Assembly: GCA_011050685.1 (NCBI GenBank)
Contig: DRFF01000174.1
Span: forward strand, 1-64,000
Length of the DNA stretch: 64,000 bases
Direction of reading: 5' to 3'
Source: Aurantimonas coralicida
Lineage (GTDB): Bacteria; Pseudomonadota; Alphaproteobacteria; Rhizobiales; Rhizobiaceae
Position 1 is the first letter of the stretch. The number at the start of each line of letters is the position of its first letter. A program made the translations under genes and the position numbers. Below the pieces are notes generated by a model, which saw only the letters and a program-made list of their open reading frames with translations, did not search any database and was not told the origin of the DNA. Shown piece by piece: positions 47,435-56,614 of this stretch.

Positions 47435-48727
47435 ATGGCCAACGTTGTCGTCGTCGGATCGCAATGGGGAGACGAGGGTAAGGGGAAGATTGTCGACTGG
47501 CTGTCGGAACGGGCGGACGTGGTCGTGCGGTTCCAAGGCGGACACAATGCCGGCCATACGCTCGTCGTCGACGGAACGTCCTACAAGCTCTCGCTGCTGC
47601 CGTCCGGTGTCGTTCGCAAGGGCAAGTTGTCGGTGATCGGCAATGGCGTCGTATTCGATCCCCATGCTTTCGTCGCGGAGAAAAAGCGTCTCGAGGCGCA
47701 GGGCGTTTCGATCGATCCGCAGTCGCTGCGCATCGCCGACAACGCGGCGCTGATTCTCTCGCTGCATCGCGAACTCGACGCGACGCGGGAAAATGCCAGT
47801 GTCGGCACCAAGATCGGGACGACCGGGCGCGGAATCGGCCCGGCCTATGAGGACAAGGTCGGTCGGCGGGCACTGCGCGTCATGGATCTGGCCCATCCCG
47901 ACAGCCTGCCGGACCGGATCGATCGCCTGCTCGCTCACCACAATGCCTTGCGGCGCGGTCTTGGGCAGAACGAGATCGACCCGGCGACGATCCTCGACGA
48001 GTTGACCTCGATCGCCGATGAAATCACGCCTTTTATCGACCGCGTCTGGCGGCTTCTCGACGAGCGGCGCAAGGCCGGCGACCGAATCCTGTTCGAGGGC
48101 GCCCAAGGAACGTTGCTCGACATCGACCATGGCACCTACCCCTTCGTGACCTCCTCCAATACCGTTGCCGGGCAGGCGTCGGCCGGTTCGGGCCTTGGGC
48201 CTGGCAGCATCGGCTTCGTCCTCGGCATTACCAAGGCCTACACGACGCGGGTGGGGGAAGGGCCGTTCCCCAGCGAGCAGGATAACGAGATTGGCCGTTT
48301 TCTTGGCGAGAAGGGCCGCGAGTTCGGCACCGTCACCGGTCGCAAGCGCCGTTGCGGCTGGTTCGACGCCGTTCTCGTGCGTCAAGCGGTCGCCCTCAAC
48401 GGCATCGACGGGCTCGCATTAACTAAATTAGACGTGTTAGATGGTCTTGAGGAGATCAAGATCGTCGTCGGTTACAATCTGGATGGCAAGCAAATCGACT
48501 ATCTTCCTGCCAGTCTGTCAGAGCAACAGCGGGTCGAGCCGATCTTCGAGACTTTGGAAGGCTGGAAAGATACGACCGCCGGCGCGCGGCGCTGGAACGA
48601 TCTTCCGGCCCAAGCCGTCAAATATGTCAGGCACATAGAAGAATTGGTGCAAGCGCCGGTGACGCTTCTGTCGACCTCGCCGGAGCGGGACGACACAATA
48701 CTTGTTCGCGATCCGTTTCAGGATTAG
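47435..48727 (+). CDS. purA: PurA, adenylosuccinate synthetase
   Basis: GTP-dependent conversion of IMP and aspartate to adenylosuccinate, the first committed step to AMP. The 430-residue product has [16 protein letters not shown] (P-loop and catalytic Asp), QGGHNAGHT (catalytic His), [38 protein letters not shown] and the C-terminal TSPERDDTI. Followed after 52 bp by a large unknown gene and then rpoH, an order conserved in related genomes. Confidence 0.96.
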   Translation: MANVVVVGSQWGDEGKGKIVDWLSERADVVVRFQGGHNAGHTLVVDGTSYKLSLLPSGVVRKGKLSVIGNGVVFDPHAFVAEKKRLEAQGVSIDPQSLRIADNAALILSLHRELDATRENASVGTKIGTTGRGIGPAYEDKVGRRALRVMDLAHPDSLPDRIDRLLAHHNALRRGLGQNEIDPATILDELTSIADEITPFIDRVWRLLDERRKAGDRILFEGAQGTLLDIDHGTYPFVTSSNTVAGQASAGSGLGPGSIGFVLGITKAYTTRVGEGPFPSEQDNEIGRFLGEKGREFGTVTGRKRRCGWFDAVLVRQAVALNGIDGLALTKLDVLDGLEEIKIVVGYNLDGKQIDYLPASLSEQQRVEPIFETLEGWKDTTAGARRWNDLPAQAVKYVRHIEELVQAPVTLLSTSPERDDTILVRDPFQD

Positions 48728-48779
48728 AGTCCGGACGCCGGGACACCAGAAAATCAAGACAAGTGAGTGACTGCGATCC

Positions 48780-50642
48780 ATGGCGGACTTGAGCGGCGTA
48801 CTTCGTAAAACCATCGACGGCCTGCCGCGCGCTACGCCGCAGATGCGCGCCAAGGTCTATGATAAGGCCCGCGCGGCGATTCAAAGACAGATCGACGCGG
48901 CGAATCCGCCGTTGGCCGAGAACGTCGTCGCCACGCGGCTTACCGCGCTTGAAGACGCGATCACACGCACCGAAGAACATTATGCCGGACCAACGGATGG
49001 CGAGCCGGATGACGACTTGGCGGCGCTCCTGGCGGCCGATACGTCGGAAGCGCGGGGCAGACCCGGCGGGGACTATTCGGATGCACCAGCGCCGGAGGCC
49101 TGGGTGGGCGCGAGCGAAAGTCCCGCTCCGTCAGCGCCGAAAGCCGTCTTGCCGAAGGCTCCCTCGCTGCCCGGCCACCCCGCGGAACAGGGCGGTGGGA
49201 CACCCGATTCGCGGACCAGTTCAGGCGGCAGGACGACGGAGCGGAGCGGGAGTGGAATCGTCGATTCGGTCTTCCCGGGACTGAAGAAATCCGCAGCGAC
49301 GCCGCGTCATGAGCCGCCGCCGTTTTTCCCGACCGCGACGGAGGAGCCCGAGGCGGCGGCCGGGCCATCCCCCGTCGGTTCCCCGTTCATCGTCCCCACC
49401 GCATCCGGGGCGGCGCGACGCGAGGCCGACGGAACCCATGACGATGCATTCTACGACGACGAAAGAATTCCCGCGGGTATCCGCACAGACGACGACATCC
49501 CCGAGGCCGATGTTTCAGGCCCGCGCTATTCGCCGCGCGGGAAGCGGAAAGGATCGGGCAAGGGGCGTTCGCTGATCGCCGCGACCCTCGTCATCCTGCT
49601 GTTGGGCGGCCTTGGAGCCGTTGGATGGACCTATCGCGACCAGATCGAGGCATTGCTGGTTGCCCCATCGGATCTCAACAACATCGCCACCACGACAGAC
49701 AAGGCGCCGGCGGTTGCGACGGCGGCTCCGGATGCTTCTGGGACCGCGAACGGCGGAACGGCAGAATCCACCGGCATAAGTGACGTGGCCGGTGCCGAGG
49801 CGCCGCGGGGCCAATCGGCCCGGCAATTTACCCAACGGCTGCTTCCGGATGGGACCGAAGTGGACGAGGGACCGGCGGCGGGCGAACCCAACGCGTTCGA
49901 CGAGGGAACGGATATCGCTCCGGCATCGCCGGTACCGGCGGAATCCTCCGCGTCGCCGACCATCAGCAGCGAAATCGGGGAGGATCCGGCTGTGGTCGGT
50001 GCCGCACCCGCGGAGGCGCAGACGCCAGTTGCCGGTGAAGAAGCCGCAAGCCCCGAAGTCGCCGCTGTCGAACCGGCCACCGGCAACACGCCCGCCGTGG
50101 CGCAAAAGGCGGTGTTCTATCAAGAGCGGACGGAAACGACGTCCGGCACGCAGGAAGGCGGCAATGTCGTCTGGTCGGTGGTCAACGAATCGCCGAGCGA
50201 GGGGCAGCCTCCGGAACCGGCGATCCGCGCCGTCGCCGAGGTTCCGGATGAAAATCTCAAGATGACGATGACCATTCGCCGGAACGCCGATCCGACGCTG
50301 CCGGCAAGCCACGTCATCGAGCTTCTCTTCACCACGCCGGCGAATTTCAGCGGCGGCGGCGTCGCCAACGTGCAGCGTCTGGCACTGAAAGCGACCGAGC
50401 AGGCGCGCGGCGAGCCGCTAATCGGAGTCGCGGGCAAGATCTCCGACGGCTTCTTCATCATCGCGCTGAACAATCTCGAACAGGCGATGCAGAGCAATCT
50501 CTCGCTGCTGAAAAGCGAACAGTGGATCGATATTCCGATCGCTTACGAGACTGGGCGGCGGGCGTTGATGTCGATCGAGAAGGGGATTCCGGGAGATCGC
50601 GTCTTCAAGGAAGCTCTCGACGCCTGGAACGCAAAAACCTGA
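48780..50642 (+). CDS. conserved hypothetical membrane protein between purA and rpoH
   Basis: I know of no function. The 620 residues divide into a short N-terminal helical segment (1-50, LSGVLRKTIDGLPRATPQMR) that looks conserved, a long Pro/Ala/Glu-rich disordered region (about 70-260), one membrane helix (about 263-282: SLIAATLVILLLGGLGAVGW), a second disordered region (about 300-440) and a folded periplasmic C-terminal domain (about 445-620: MTIRRNADPTLPASHVIELLF, GKISDGFFIIAL). The cytoplasmic N-terminus and periplasmic C-terminus suggest a transmembrane signalling or scaffolding protein. Confidence 0.8.
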   Translation: MADLSGVLRKTIDGLPRATPQMRAKVYDKARAAIQRQIDAANPPLAENVVATRLTALEDAITRTEEHYAGPTDGEPDDDLAALLAADTSEARGRPGGDYSDAPAPEAWVGASESPAPSAPKAVLPKAPSLPGHPAEQGGGTPDSRTSSGGRTTERSGSGIVDSVFPGLKKSAATPRHEPPPFFPTATEEPEAAAGPSPVGSPFIVPTASGAARREADGTHDDAFYDDERIPAGIRTDDDIPEADVSGPRYSPRGKRKGSGKGRSLIAATLVILLLGGLGAVGWTYRDQIEALLVAPSDLNNIATTTDKAPAVATAAPDASGTANGGTAESTGISDVAGAEAPRGQSARQFTQRLLPDGTEVDEGPAAGEPNAFDEGTDIAPASPVPAESSASPTISSEIGEDPAVVGAAPAEAQTPVAGEEAASPEVAAVEPATGNTPAVAQKAVFYQERTETTSGTQEGGNVVWSVVNESPSEGQPPEPAIRAVAEVPDENLKMTMTIRRNADPTLPASHVIELLFTTPANFSGGGVANVQRLALKATEQARGEPLIGVAGKISDGFFIIALNNLEQAMQSNLSLLKSEQWIDIPIAYETGRRALMSIEKGIPGDRVFKEALDAWNAKT

Positions 50643-50751
50643 CGATCTTTCAAGGTCTTTGGCGAGGGCGCCCGTTTCGCTCGACCTGGAGATGTGGTCG
50701 AGCATCGGTTGCCGCCCGTGCCGCTCCAACGCGGTCGACGATCTGAACAAA

Positions 50752-50795
50752 AAAGGACCGGTGCGCCATGGGCGAACCGGTCCTTTGGGTTTTTC
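50752..50795. terminator. bidirectional terminator between the unknown gene and rpoH
   Basis: A perfect 11-bp stem: AAAGGACCGGT at 50752-50762 with ACCGGTCCTTT at 50776-50786. It is preceded by an A-run (50748-50754, giving T6 for the rpoH strand) and followed by GGGTTTTT on the plus strand, so it can end both convergent transcripts. Confidence 0.85.
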
Positions 50796-50813
50796 AATCG
50801 GCTGTCGTGTCGG

Positions 50814-51725
50814 TCAGGTGCTGGCCTGGTCAACCGGCCGCAGTGCTCGATGCGCCGCCTCGGCGGTGTCGCGAACGGCCTTTTGCACCTTCTCGAAGGC
50901 ACGGACCTCGATCTGGCGCACGCGCTCGCGGCTGATGTCGAACTCGCCGGAGAGCGCCTCGAGCGTCAGCGGGTCTTCGGAGAGACGACGCGCCTGGAAA
51001 ATGCGCCGTTCGCGATCGTTGAGAACATCCATCGCATTGTTCAACATGCCGCGACGCTGATCGAGCTCGTCCTCGCGCGCGAGCGAATCCTCCTGCGACT
51101 CGCTATCGTCGACGAGCCAATCCTGCCATTCGCCGGACTCGCCCTCGGTGGCCCGCAACGGCGCGTTCAGCGAGGCATCGCCGGAGAGACGGCGGTTCAT
51201 CGAGACGACTTCCTCGGCCGAAACGCCGAGCTGCGTGGCGATCTGGTCCACCTGATCCGGCCGCAGATCACCCTCTTCAAGGGCCTGGATGCGGCTCTTC
51301 ATCTTGCGAAGGTTGAAGAACAGACGCTTTTGATTCGCGGTCGTGCCCATCTTCACGAGGCTCCACGACCGCAGGATGTATTCCTGGATCGATGCCTTGA
51401 TCCACCACATGGCGTAGGTCGCCAAGCGGAAACCCCGCTCCGGATCGAAACGTTTGACCGCCTGCATCAGGCCGACATTGCCCTCGGAAACGACTTCGCC
51501 GATCGGCAGCCCGTAACCGCGATAGCCCATGGCGATCTTCGCGACGAGCCGCAGATGGCTGGTCACCAGCCTATGTGCGGCGTCACGATCGTCGTGTTCC
51601 GCATAGCGCTTGGCCAGCATGTATTCTTCCTGAGGCTCCAGCATCGGGAACCGGCGGATCTCTTCCAAATAGCGGCTGAGACCGGCTTCACCCGAAGCGA
51701 TACTGGGAAGATTAGCCTGGGCCAT
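50814..51725 (-). CDS. rpoH: RpoH, heat-shock sigma factor (sigma-32)
   Basis: Directs RNA polymerase to heat-shock promoters. The 303-residue protein has region 1.2 (LSRYLEEIRRFPML), region 2 (LVTSHLRLVAKIAMGYRGYG, the RpoH-type FDPERGFRLATYAMWWIKASIQEYILRSW written in part as TYAMWWIKASIQEY), the RpoH box QKRLFFNLRK and region 4 (DRERRIFQARRL, ISRERVRQIE). Start 51725 has GGAGGG upstream; the longer frame is not supported. A TATAAT on the minus strand near 51813 could be its -10. FtsH-dependent turnover is expected. Confidence 0.96.
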   Translation of the reverse strand: MAQANLPSIASGEAGLSRYLEEIRRFPMLEPQEEYMLAKRYAEHDDRDAAHRLVTSHLRLVAKIAMGYRGYGLPIGEVVSEGNVGLMQAVKRFDPERGFRLATYAMWWIKASIQEYILRSWSLVKMGTTANQKRLFFNLRKMKSRIQALEEGDLRPDQVDQIATQLGVSAEEVVSMNRRLSGDASLNAPLRATEGESGEWQDWLVDDSESQEDSLAREDELDQRRGMLNNAMDVLNDRERRIFQARRLSEDPLTLEALSGEFDISRERVRQIEVRAFEKVQKAVRDTAEAAHRALRPVDQAST

Positions 51726-51922
51726 TCGTTGCCCTCCATCGTTGAATCGGCCGCTTCGAAAGAAGCCGGCCGGGTCGCGAACCGCAAATACCCCGTTCGC
51801 GCAGACCTTATTATATAGGGTTTGGTGCACCGAATTCACGGCACAATCGCGTGTCACGCGGCGTGAACGAGCCTCTGAACAGTGCGTTCAGGGGAAGCGC
51901 GACCGAATCTTGAACTCACTTC

Positions 51923-52924
51923 TCACTGCTGTGCAATGCCGAAAGCAGCGCAGAGTTCCACCATGTCCTTCGGCAAGGGCGACTGGAAGGACAGGGGCGC
52001 GCCCGAGACCGGATGGACGAATCCCAAACGGTGGGCATGCAACGCTTGGCGGCGAAAGCCTTGGACGACACGTTTGGCATCCGGGTCGAGGCGCTCTGAT
52101 TTGGTGCGAAATCCCGCCCCGTAGACATCGTCGCCCACCAGCGGTTGACCGATATGGGCCATATGAACCCGGATCTGATGCGTGCGTCCGGTCTCCAACA
52201 CGCATTCGACCAGGGAGGCCAGGCCGCCGTCGAGCGGCGAGGCGGCACGCAAGGCGTAGCGGGTGATCGCATGGCGGGCGTCGCTACGCCCCTCCGGCAC
52301 CACGGCCCGTTTGACGCGGTCGCTGGCCGAGCGGCCGAGGGCCGCGTCGACGGTGCCGCGGGGTCTGGCAGGCGTGCCCCAGACGATTGCGAGATAGGCG
52401 CGTGACAGGCGGCCGTCGCGGCCATGCGCGGCGAACTGCTCCGAAAGACCCCGATGGGCCGTATCGGACTTGGCAACGACCAAGAGGCCGCTGGTCTCCT
52501 TGTCGAGGCGGTGGACAATTCCGGGCCGGCGCACGCCGCCGATGCCGGAGAGGCTGTCGCCGCAATGATGGAGCAGTGCGTTGACGAGGGTTCCGGTCCA
52601 ATTGCCGGGGCCCGGATGGACGACGAGACCCGCCGGCTTGTCGATGACGATGAGGTCCGCATCCTCATGCACGACGCAAAGCGGAATCGCCTCCGCCGAG
52701 GGGGCGGCGTCAGTGGGAGGCGGCATGGCGACATCGACGACCTCGCCAGCGCGGAGCTTGCGCTTGGCGACGAGGACATTCTCGCCGTTGATCGAAACGC
52801 GCCCCTCGGAAATCAAGGTCTTGGCCCGGCTACGCGAGAGTGTCCCGTCGCTGGCCGCGGCCAGAAAGCTGTCGAGCCGCTCGCCGGCTCCGGCGGTATC
52901 GACCATGAAACGTCTTGTATCCAT
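51923..52924 (-). CDS. RluA-family 23S rRNA pseudouridine synthase (RluD-like)
   Basis: A 333-residue enzyme with an N-terminal S4 RNA-binding domain (ERLDSFLAAASDGTLSRSRAK, LISEGRVSINGE) and an RluA catalytic domain with the key Asp in VHRLDKETSGLLVVAK. The domain order and length fit RluD, which modifies helix 69 of 23S rRNA, but RluC-type specificity cannot be excluded. Start 52924 (MDTRRF) is preferred; GTG 52951 is possible. It lies next to rpoH as in other members of the order and diverges from a small membrane protein. Confidence 0.9.
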   Translation of the reverse strand: MDTRRFMVDTAGAGERLDSFLAAASDGTLSRSRAKTLISEGRVSINGENVLVAKRKLRAGEVVDVAMPPPTDAAPSAEAIPLCVVHEDADLIVIDKPAGLVVHPGPGNWTGTLVNALLHHCGDSLSGIGGVRRPGIVHRLDKETSGLLVVAKSDTAHRGLSEQFAAHGRDGRLSRAYLAIVWGTPARPRGTVDAALGRSASDRVKRAVVPEGRSDARHAITRYALRAASPLDGGLASLVECVLETGRTHQIRVHMAHIGQPLVGDDVYGAGFRTKSERLDPDAKRVVQGFRRQALHAHRLGFVHPVSGAPLSFQSPLPKDMVELCAAFGIAQQ

Positions 52925-52953
52925 AGCCTTATCGCCTGTAGGAGCGGGCACCG

Positions 52954-53331
52954 ATGAGAACGGAGCCCGCCGGACCGGCCATGACCCATAGCGACGACAG
53001 TGAGATCGAAAAGCCGCTCGACCCGGCGACCGAACGGGTTCGGCGCAAATTGGTGCGGCTTTTGGCGGTTTCGATCGGGATCATGTTGATCGCGGTTATG
53101 GCCGTGCTGTCCGCCGTTGTCTACAAGGTCTCCAGCGGTTCGGGCGGCGCGCGCCCTCAACCGGGCGCGGAGCTGGCCATCGCGATCCCGGCGGGAGCCG
53201 ACATCGTCGAGACCTCGCTTGACGGCGACCGGGCACTGTTACGGATTCGAACGGCAACGGGGATGCGACTGCTGCTCGTGTCGCTTTCCGACGGCAGCAT
53301 TCTCGCCAGCTATGCCCTGTCCGACGGCTGA
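52954..53331 (+). CDS. small single-pass membrane protein (DUF6476-like)
   Basis: A 125-residue protein with a short cytoplasmic N-terminus (PLDPATERVRRKLVRL), one membrane helix (about residues 38-60) and a periplasmic beta-rich domain of about 60 residues (ADIVETSLDGDRALLRIRTATG). It resembles the alphaproteobacterial family I know as DUF6476, with no known function. ATG 52954 has GGAG 10 bases upstream; ATG 52981 gives a shorter N-terminus that may suit the family better. Divergent from the pseudouridine synthase gene. Confidence 0.75.
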   Translation: MRTEPAGPAMTHSDDSEIEKPLDPATERVRRKLVRLLAVSIGIMLIAVMAVLSAVVYKVSSGSGGARPQPGAELAIAIPAGADIVETSLDGDRALLRIRTATGMRLLLVSLSDGSILASYALSDG

Positions 53332-53406
53332 CGGTTGGCATCGACGAAAGCGGCAAAAGCCTCTTGCGTCGGCAACTGGCTGCCGTTATAGCGTGCCCTG
53401 CAATAA

Positions 53407-53481
53407 GCGCCCATCGTCTAGCGGTTAGGACGGCGCCCTCTCACGGCGCAAACAGGGGTTCGATTCCCCTTGGGCGTACCA
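53407..53481 (+). tRNA. tRNA-Glu (anticodon CTC)
   Basis: The full cloverleaf is present: acceptor GCGCCCA with TGGGCGT, D arm with TAGCGGTTAGGA, anticodon stem 53433-53437 with 53445-53449 and loop CTCTCAC giving anticodon CTC at 53440-53442, T arm with GGTTCGATTCC, discriminator A, and a genomically encoded CCA. It decodes GAG. Confidence 0.97.
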
Positions 53482-53810
53482 TTTGCCTCCCTGTCAATTT
53501 GAAATTTTTTGATTGCGTGTCTCACCGGCGTGCGTTCGCCGATGAGTAACGGGCGCTCATAAAAGTCCGACTGCCCTAGGACGATGCTGTCGCTAGCGAG
53601 GCGGTGTGGCAGACCGCCGTGGCGTGTCGCGCCCTGTGCGGCAATCACCTCGCTCTCCTCCCTGGGGCTACCGGGCAGATGAGGGCAAGACAGCGCGCCC
53701 ACGGCTCGCGATGGCGACTGGCGGGCCTAAGATTTTTGGCTCCGCCGGATTTGCATCGCGGCGCGAAACGTCTAGCAGAGACGCGGCACCGACAGTTTGG
53801 AGATTCCCAC
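53482..53810 (+). other. 329-bp gap between tRNA-Glu and frmA
   Basis: It should contain the end of the tRNA transcript and the frmA promoter. I see no convincing -35/-10 pair, no inverted repeat of a FrmR type and no small gene. The immediate 16 bp before frmA carry its TTGGAG ribosome binding site. Confidence 0.4.
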
Positions 53811-54920
53811 ATGAAGACCAGAGCCGCCGTTGCGTTCGAAGCCAAAAAGCCGCTGGAGATCGTCGAACTGGATCTCGAAGGCCCGAAGGCAGGCGAAGTC
53901 CTCGTCGAGATCATGGCGACCGGCATCTGCCACACCGATGCCTATACGCTGGATGGTTTGGACAGCGAGGGCCTGTTTCCGTCCGTTCTCGGCCACGAGG
54001 GCGCGGGCGTGGTGCGCGAAATCGGCGCCGGCGTGACCTATGTGAAGCCCGGCGACCACGTCATTCCGCTCTACACGCCGGAATGCCGCCAGTGTAAGTC
54101 GTGCCTGTCGGGCAAGACCAATCTGTGTACCGCGATCCGCGCGACCCAAGGCAAGGGCGTCATGCCGGACGGCACGACGCGCTTCAGCTACAAGGGTCAG
54201 CCGATCCACCATTATATGGGTTGCTCGACCTTCTCGAACTTCACCGTTCTGCCGGAAATTGCCGTCGCCAAGATCCGCGTGGACGCGCCGTTCAAGACCG
54301 CCTGCTACTGCGGCTGCGGCGTGACGACGGGCGTCGGCGCCGTGGTCAACACCGCCAAGGTGGAGCCGGGGGCCAACGTCGTCGTCTTCGGCCTCGGCGG
54401 CATCGGGCTCAACGTCATCCAGGGCGCGCGCCTGGTCGGCGCCGACAAGATCATCGGTGTCGACCTCAACAACGACAAGAAGGAGTGGGGGACACGCTTC
54501 GGCATGACCCATTTCGTCAATCCGAAGGAGATCGAGGGCGACGTTGTCGCCCATCTCGTCGAACTGACCGACGGTGGCGCCGATTACACCTTCGACTGCA
54601 CCGGCAACACGATGGTCATGCGTCAGGCGCTGGAAGCGTGTCATCGCGGCTGGGGCGTCTCGGTAGTGATCGGCGTCGCGGAAGCCGGCAAGGAAATCTC
54701 GACCCGGCCTTTCCAGCTGGTCACCGGCCGGGTCTGGAAGGGTTCGGCCTTCGGCGGCGCGCGGGGTCGCACCGACACGCCAAAGATCGTCGACTGGTAC
54801 ATGAATGGCAAGATCGAGATCGACCCGATGATTACCCACACGCTGACCCTCGAAGAGATCAACAAAGGCTTCGACCTGATGCACGAGGGCAAGTCGATCC
54901 GCTCGGTCGTGGTGTTCTGA
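53811..54920 (+). CDS. frmA: S-(hydroxymethyl)glutathione dehydrogenase (class III alcohol dehydrogenase)
   Basis: Oxidises the formaldehyde-glutathione adduct to S-formylglutathione with NAD. The 369-residue enzyme has catalytic zinc ligands in [10 protein letters not shown] and GHEGAGVV, the four-Cys structural zinc site [16 protein letters not shown], the third ligand region [11 protein letters not shown] and NAD-binding [19 protein letters not shown] precedes the ATG. It is followed 3 bp later by fghA, giving both steps of glutathione-dependent formaldehyde removal. Confidence 0.96.
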   Translation: MKTRAAVAFEAKKPLEIVELDLEGPKAGEVLVEIMATGICHTDAYTLDGLDSEGLFPSVLGHEGAGVVREIGAGVTYVKPGDHVIPLYTPECRQCKSCLSGKTNLCTAIRATQGKGVMPDGTTRFSYKGQPIHHYMGCSTFSNFTVLPEIAVAKIRVDAPFKTACYCGCGVTTGVGAVVNTAKVEPGANVVVFGLGGIGLNVIQGARLVGADKIIGVDLNNDKKEWGTRFGMTHFVNPKEIEGDVVAHLVELTDGGADYTFDCTGNTMVMRQALEACHRGWGVSVVIGVAEAGKEISTRPFQLVTGRVWKGSAFGGARGRTDTPKIVDWYMNGKIEIDPMITHTLTLEEINKGFDLMHEGKSIRSVVVF

Positions 54921-54923
54921 GCC

Positions 54924-55760
54924 ATGGAAACGATTTCGATCAGCAAGGCCCATGGCGGCGTCCAGGGCGTCTACCGCCACGCCTCCGAGGCAACCGGCAC
55001 CGACATGACTTTCGCGGTCTTCGTGCCGGAGTATGAGGCCGGAGCGAAACTGCCGGTGGTCTGGTATCTGTCTGGCCTCACCTGCACCCATGCCAATGTG
55101 ATGGAGAAGGGCGAGTATCGCCGCGCCTGCGCCGAACTTGGCCTGATCTTCGTCGCGCCGGACACGAGCCCGCGCGGCGAGGGCGTGCCGGACGATCCGG
55201 ACGCGGCCTATGACGCGGGCCTGGGAGCCGGCTTCTACGTCGATGCGACGCGCGAGCCCTTCGCCAAGAACTATCGCATGTGGAGCTATGTGACGGAGGA
55301 ACTGCCGGGTCTGATCGCCGCCGAATTTCCGGCCGATCCGGCGCGGCAGTCGATCATGGGCCACTCGATGGGCGGCCATGGCGCGCTCACGATCGGGTTG
55401 ACCTACCCCGACCGCTACAAGGCCGTCTCCGCTTTCGCGCCGATCGGGGCGCCGAGCCAGGTGCCTTGGGGGCACAAGGCGCTGGCGATGTATCTCGGCG
55501 ACGATCGCGCGGTCTGGCGCAAGCACGATGCCGTCGCGCTGATCGAGGATGGCGCCCGGGTCGACGAACTGTTCATCGATCAGGGCATGGCCGACAATTT
55601 CCTCACCGAGCAGCTCAGGCCGGAGCTGCTGGAAGCAGCCTGCGCCAAGGCCGGAATCGGCCTGACGCTGCGGCGGCAGCCCGGCTACGATCACAGCTAC
55701 AATTTCATCTCGACCTTCATGGAAGACCATCTGCGCTGGCACGCCGCCAGGCTGGGGTGA
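54924..55760 (+). CDS. fghA: S-formylglutathione hydrolase
   Basis: Serine hydrolase that releases formate and glutathione, completing formaldehyde oxidation. The 278-residue esterase-D family protein has the nucleophile in GHSMGGHGAL, the Cys-rich FGH signature LSGLTCTHANV, the Asp region around VDELFIDQG and the His in GYDHSYNFI. Spacing of 3 bp from frmA shows co-translation. Confidence 0.96.
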   Translation: METISISKAHGGVQGVYRHASEATGTDMTFAVFVPEYEAGAKLPVVWYLSGLTCTHANVMEKGEYRRACAELGLIFVAPDTSPRGEGVPDDPDAAYDAGLGAGFYVDATREPFAKNYRMWSYVTEELPGLIAAEFPADPARQSIMGHSMGGHGALTIGLTYPDRYKAVSAFAPIGAPSQVPWGHKALAMYLGDDRAVWRKHDAVALIEDGARVDELFIDQGMADNFLTEQLRPELLEAACAKAGIGLTLRRQPGYDHSYNFISTFMEDHLRWHAARLG

Positions 55761-55769
55761 GGCGGTCCG

Positions 55770-56582
55770 GTGCCGGAAACGATCGCGATCGATGATCCGG
55801 CGGATCCGTGCATCGAGGTGTTTCGCGACATTCGCGATCGGGACCTGACCGGCCGGGGCGGATTCATCGCCGAGGGCACGGTCGTTCTCGACCAACTTTT
55901 CGCCTCCCGGCAATTCCGGCCGACCGCGCTGCTTGTCCTGCGCAACCGTCTGGCGGGCCTCAGCGACCTTCTGTCACGTCTGCCGCCGGGTGTGCCGGTT
56001 TACGTCGCGGAGCGGGAGGTTCTCGACCGGATCGCCGGCTTCGCGATGCATCGCGGTGTCCTCGCCCATGGCAAGGAAGAAGGCGTCAGGCCAACGCCGA
56101 CCGACATGATCGCCTCCGCGGCGGCGCATAGCCGTCCGCTCGTGGTGGCGGTCGGAATCGCCAATCACGACAATGTCGGTGCGATCTTCCGAAACGCCGC
56201 CGCGTTCGGCGCGGGCGCGGTCCTGCTCGATGCGACGTCCTGCGACCCGCTCTACCGCAAGGCGCTCAGGGTTTCGGTCGGGACGGTGATGACGATGCCT
56301 TGGGCGCGGGTGGGCGCCGGTACTGACCTCATGAGTCTATGCCGTGACGCCGGGTATCGGACGATTGCGCTTTCGCCGGCCGGGGGAATCGCGCTTCGCG
56401 AGCTCGGTTCCGACGGCCCGATGGCGCTTTTCCTCGGAGCCGAGGGAAGGGGCCTATCGCCGGAGCTGATGCAGAGGATGGAAACGGTCCGCATCGAAAT
56501 GGAGCCCGACGTTGATAGCCTCAACGTGGCCACCGCCGCCGCGATCGTGCTGTCCAACCTCTATACGAATCGAGGACGATAG
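55770..56582 (+). CDS. SpoU/TrmH-family RNA 2'-O-methyltransferase
   Basis: A 270-residue SPOUT-class methyltransferase with an N-terminal substrate-binding domain (GRGGFIAEGTVVLDQLF) and the trefoil-knot motifs: motif 1 VGIANHDNVGAIFRNAAAFGA, motif 2 LFLGAEGRGLSPEL and motif 3 SLNVATAAAIVL. The target (tRNA or rRNA) is uncertain. The start GTG 55770 lies 9 bp after fghA, so it is likely the third gene of that operon, although a functional link to formaldehyde is not evident. Confidence 0.91.
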   Translation: MPETIAIDDPADPCIEVFRDIRDRDLTGRGGFIAEGTVVLDQLFASRQFRPTALLVLRNRLAGLSDLLSRLPPGVPVYVAEREVLDRIAGFAMHRGVLAHGKEEGVRPTPTDMIASAAAHSRPLVVAVGIANHDNVGAIFRNAAAFGAGAVLLDATSCDPLYRKALRVSVGTVMTMPWARVGAGTDLMSLCRDAGYRTIALSPAGGIALRELGSDGPMALFLGAEGRGLSPELMQRMETVRIEMEPDVDSLNVATAAAIVLSNLYTNRGR

Positions 56583-56614
56583 AACGCCGAGCGGAGGCGC
56601 GGCGCGTTTGCTAT

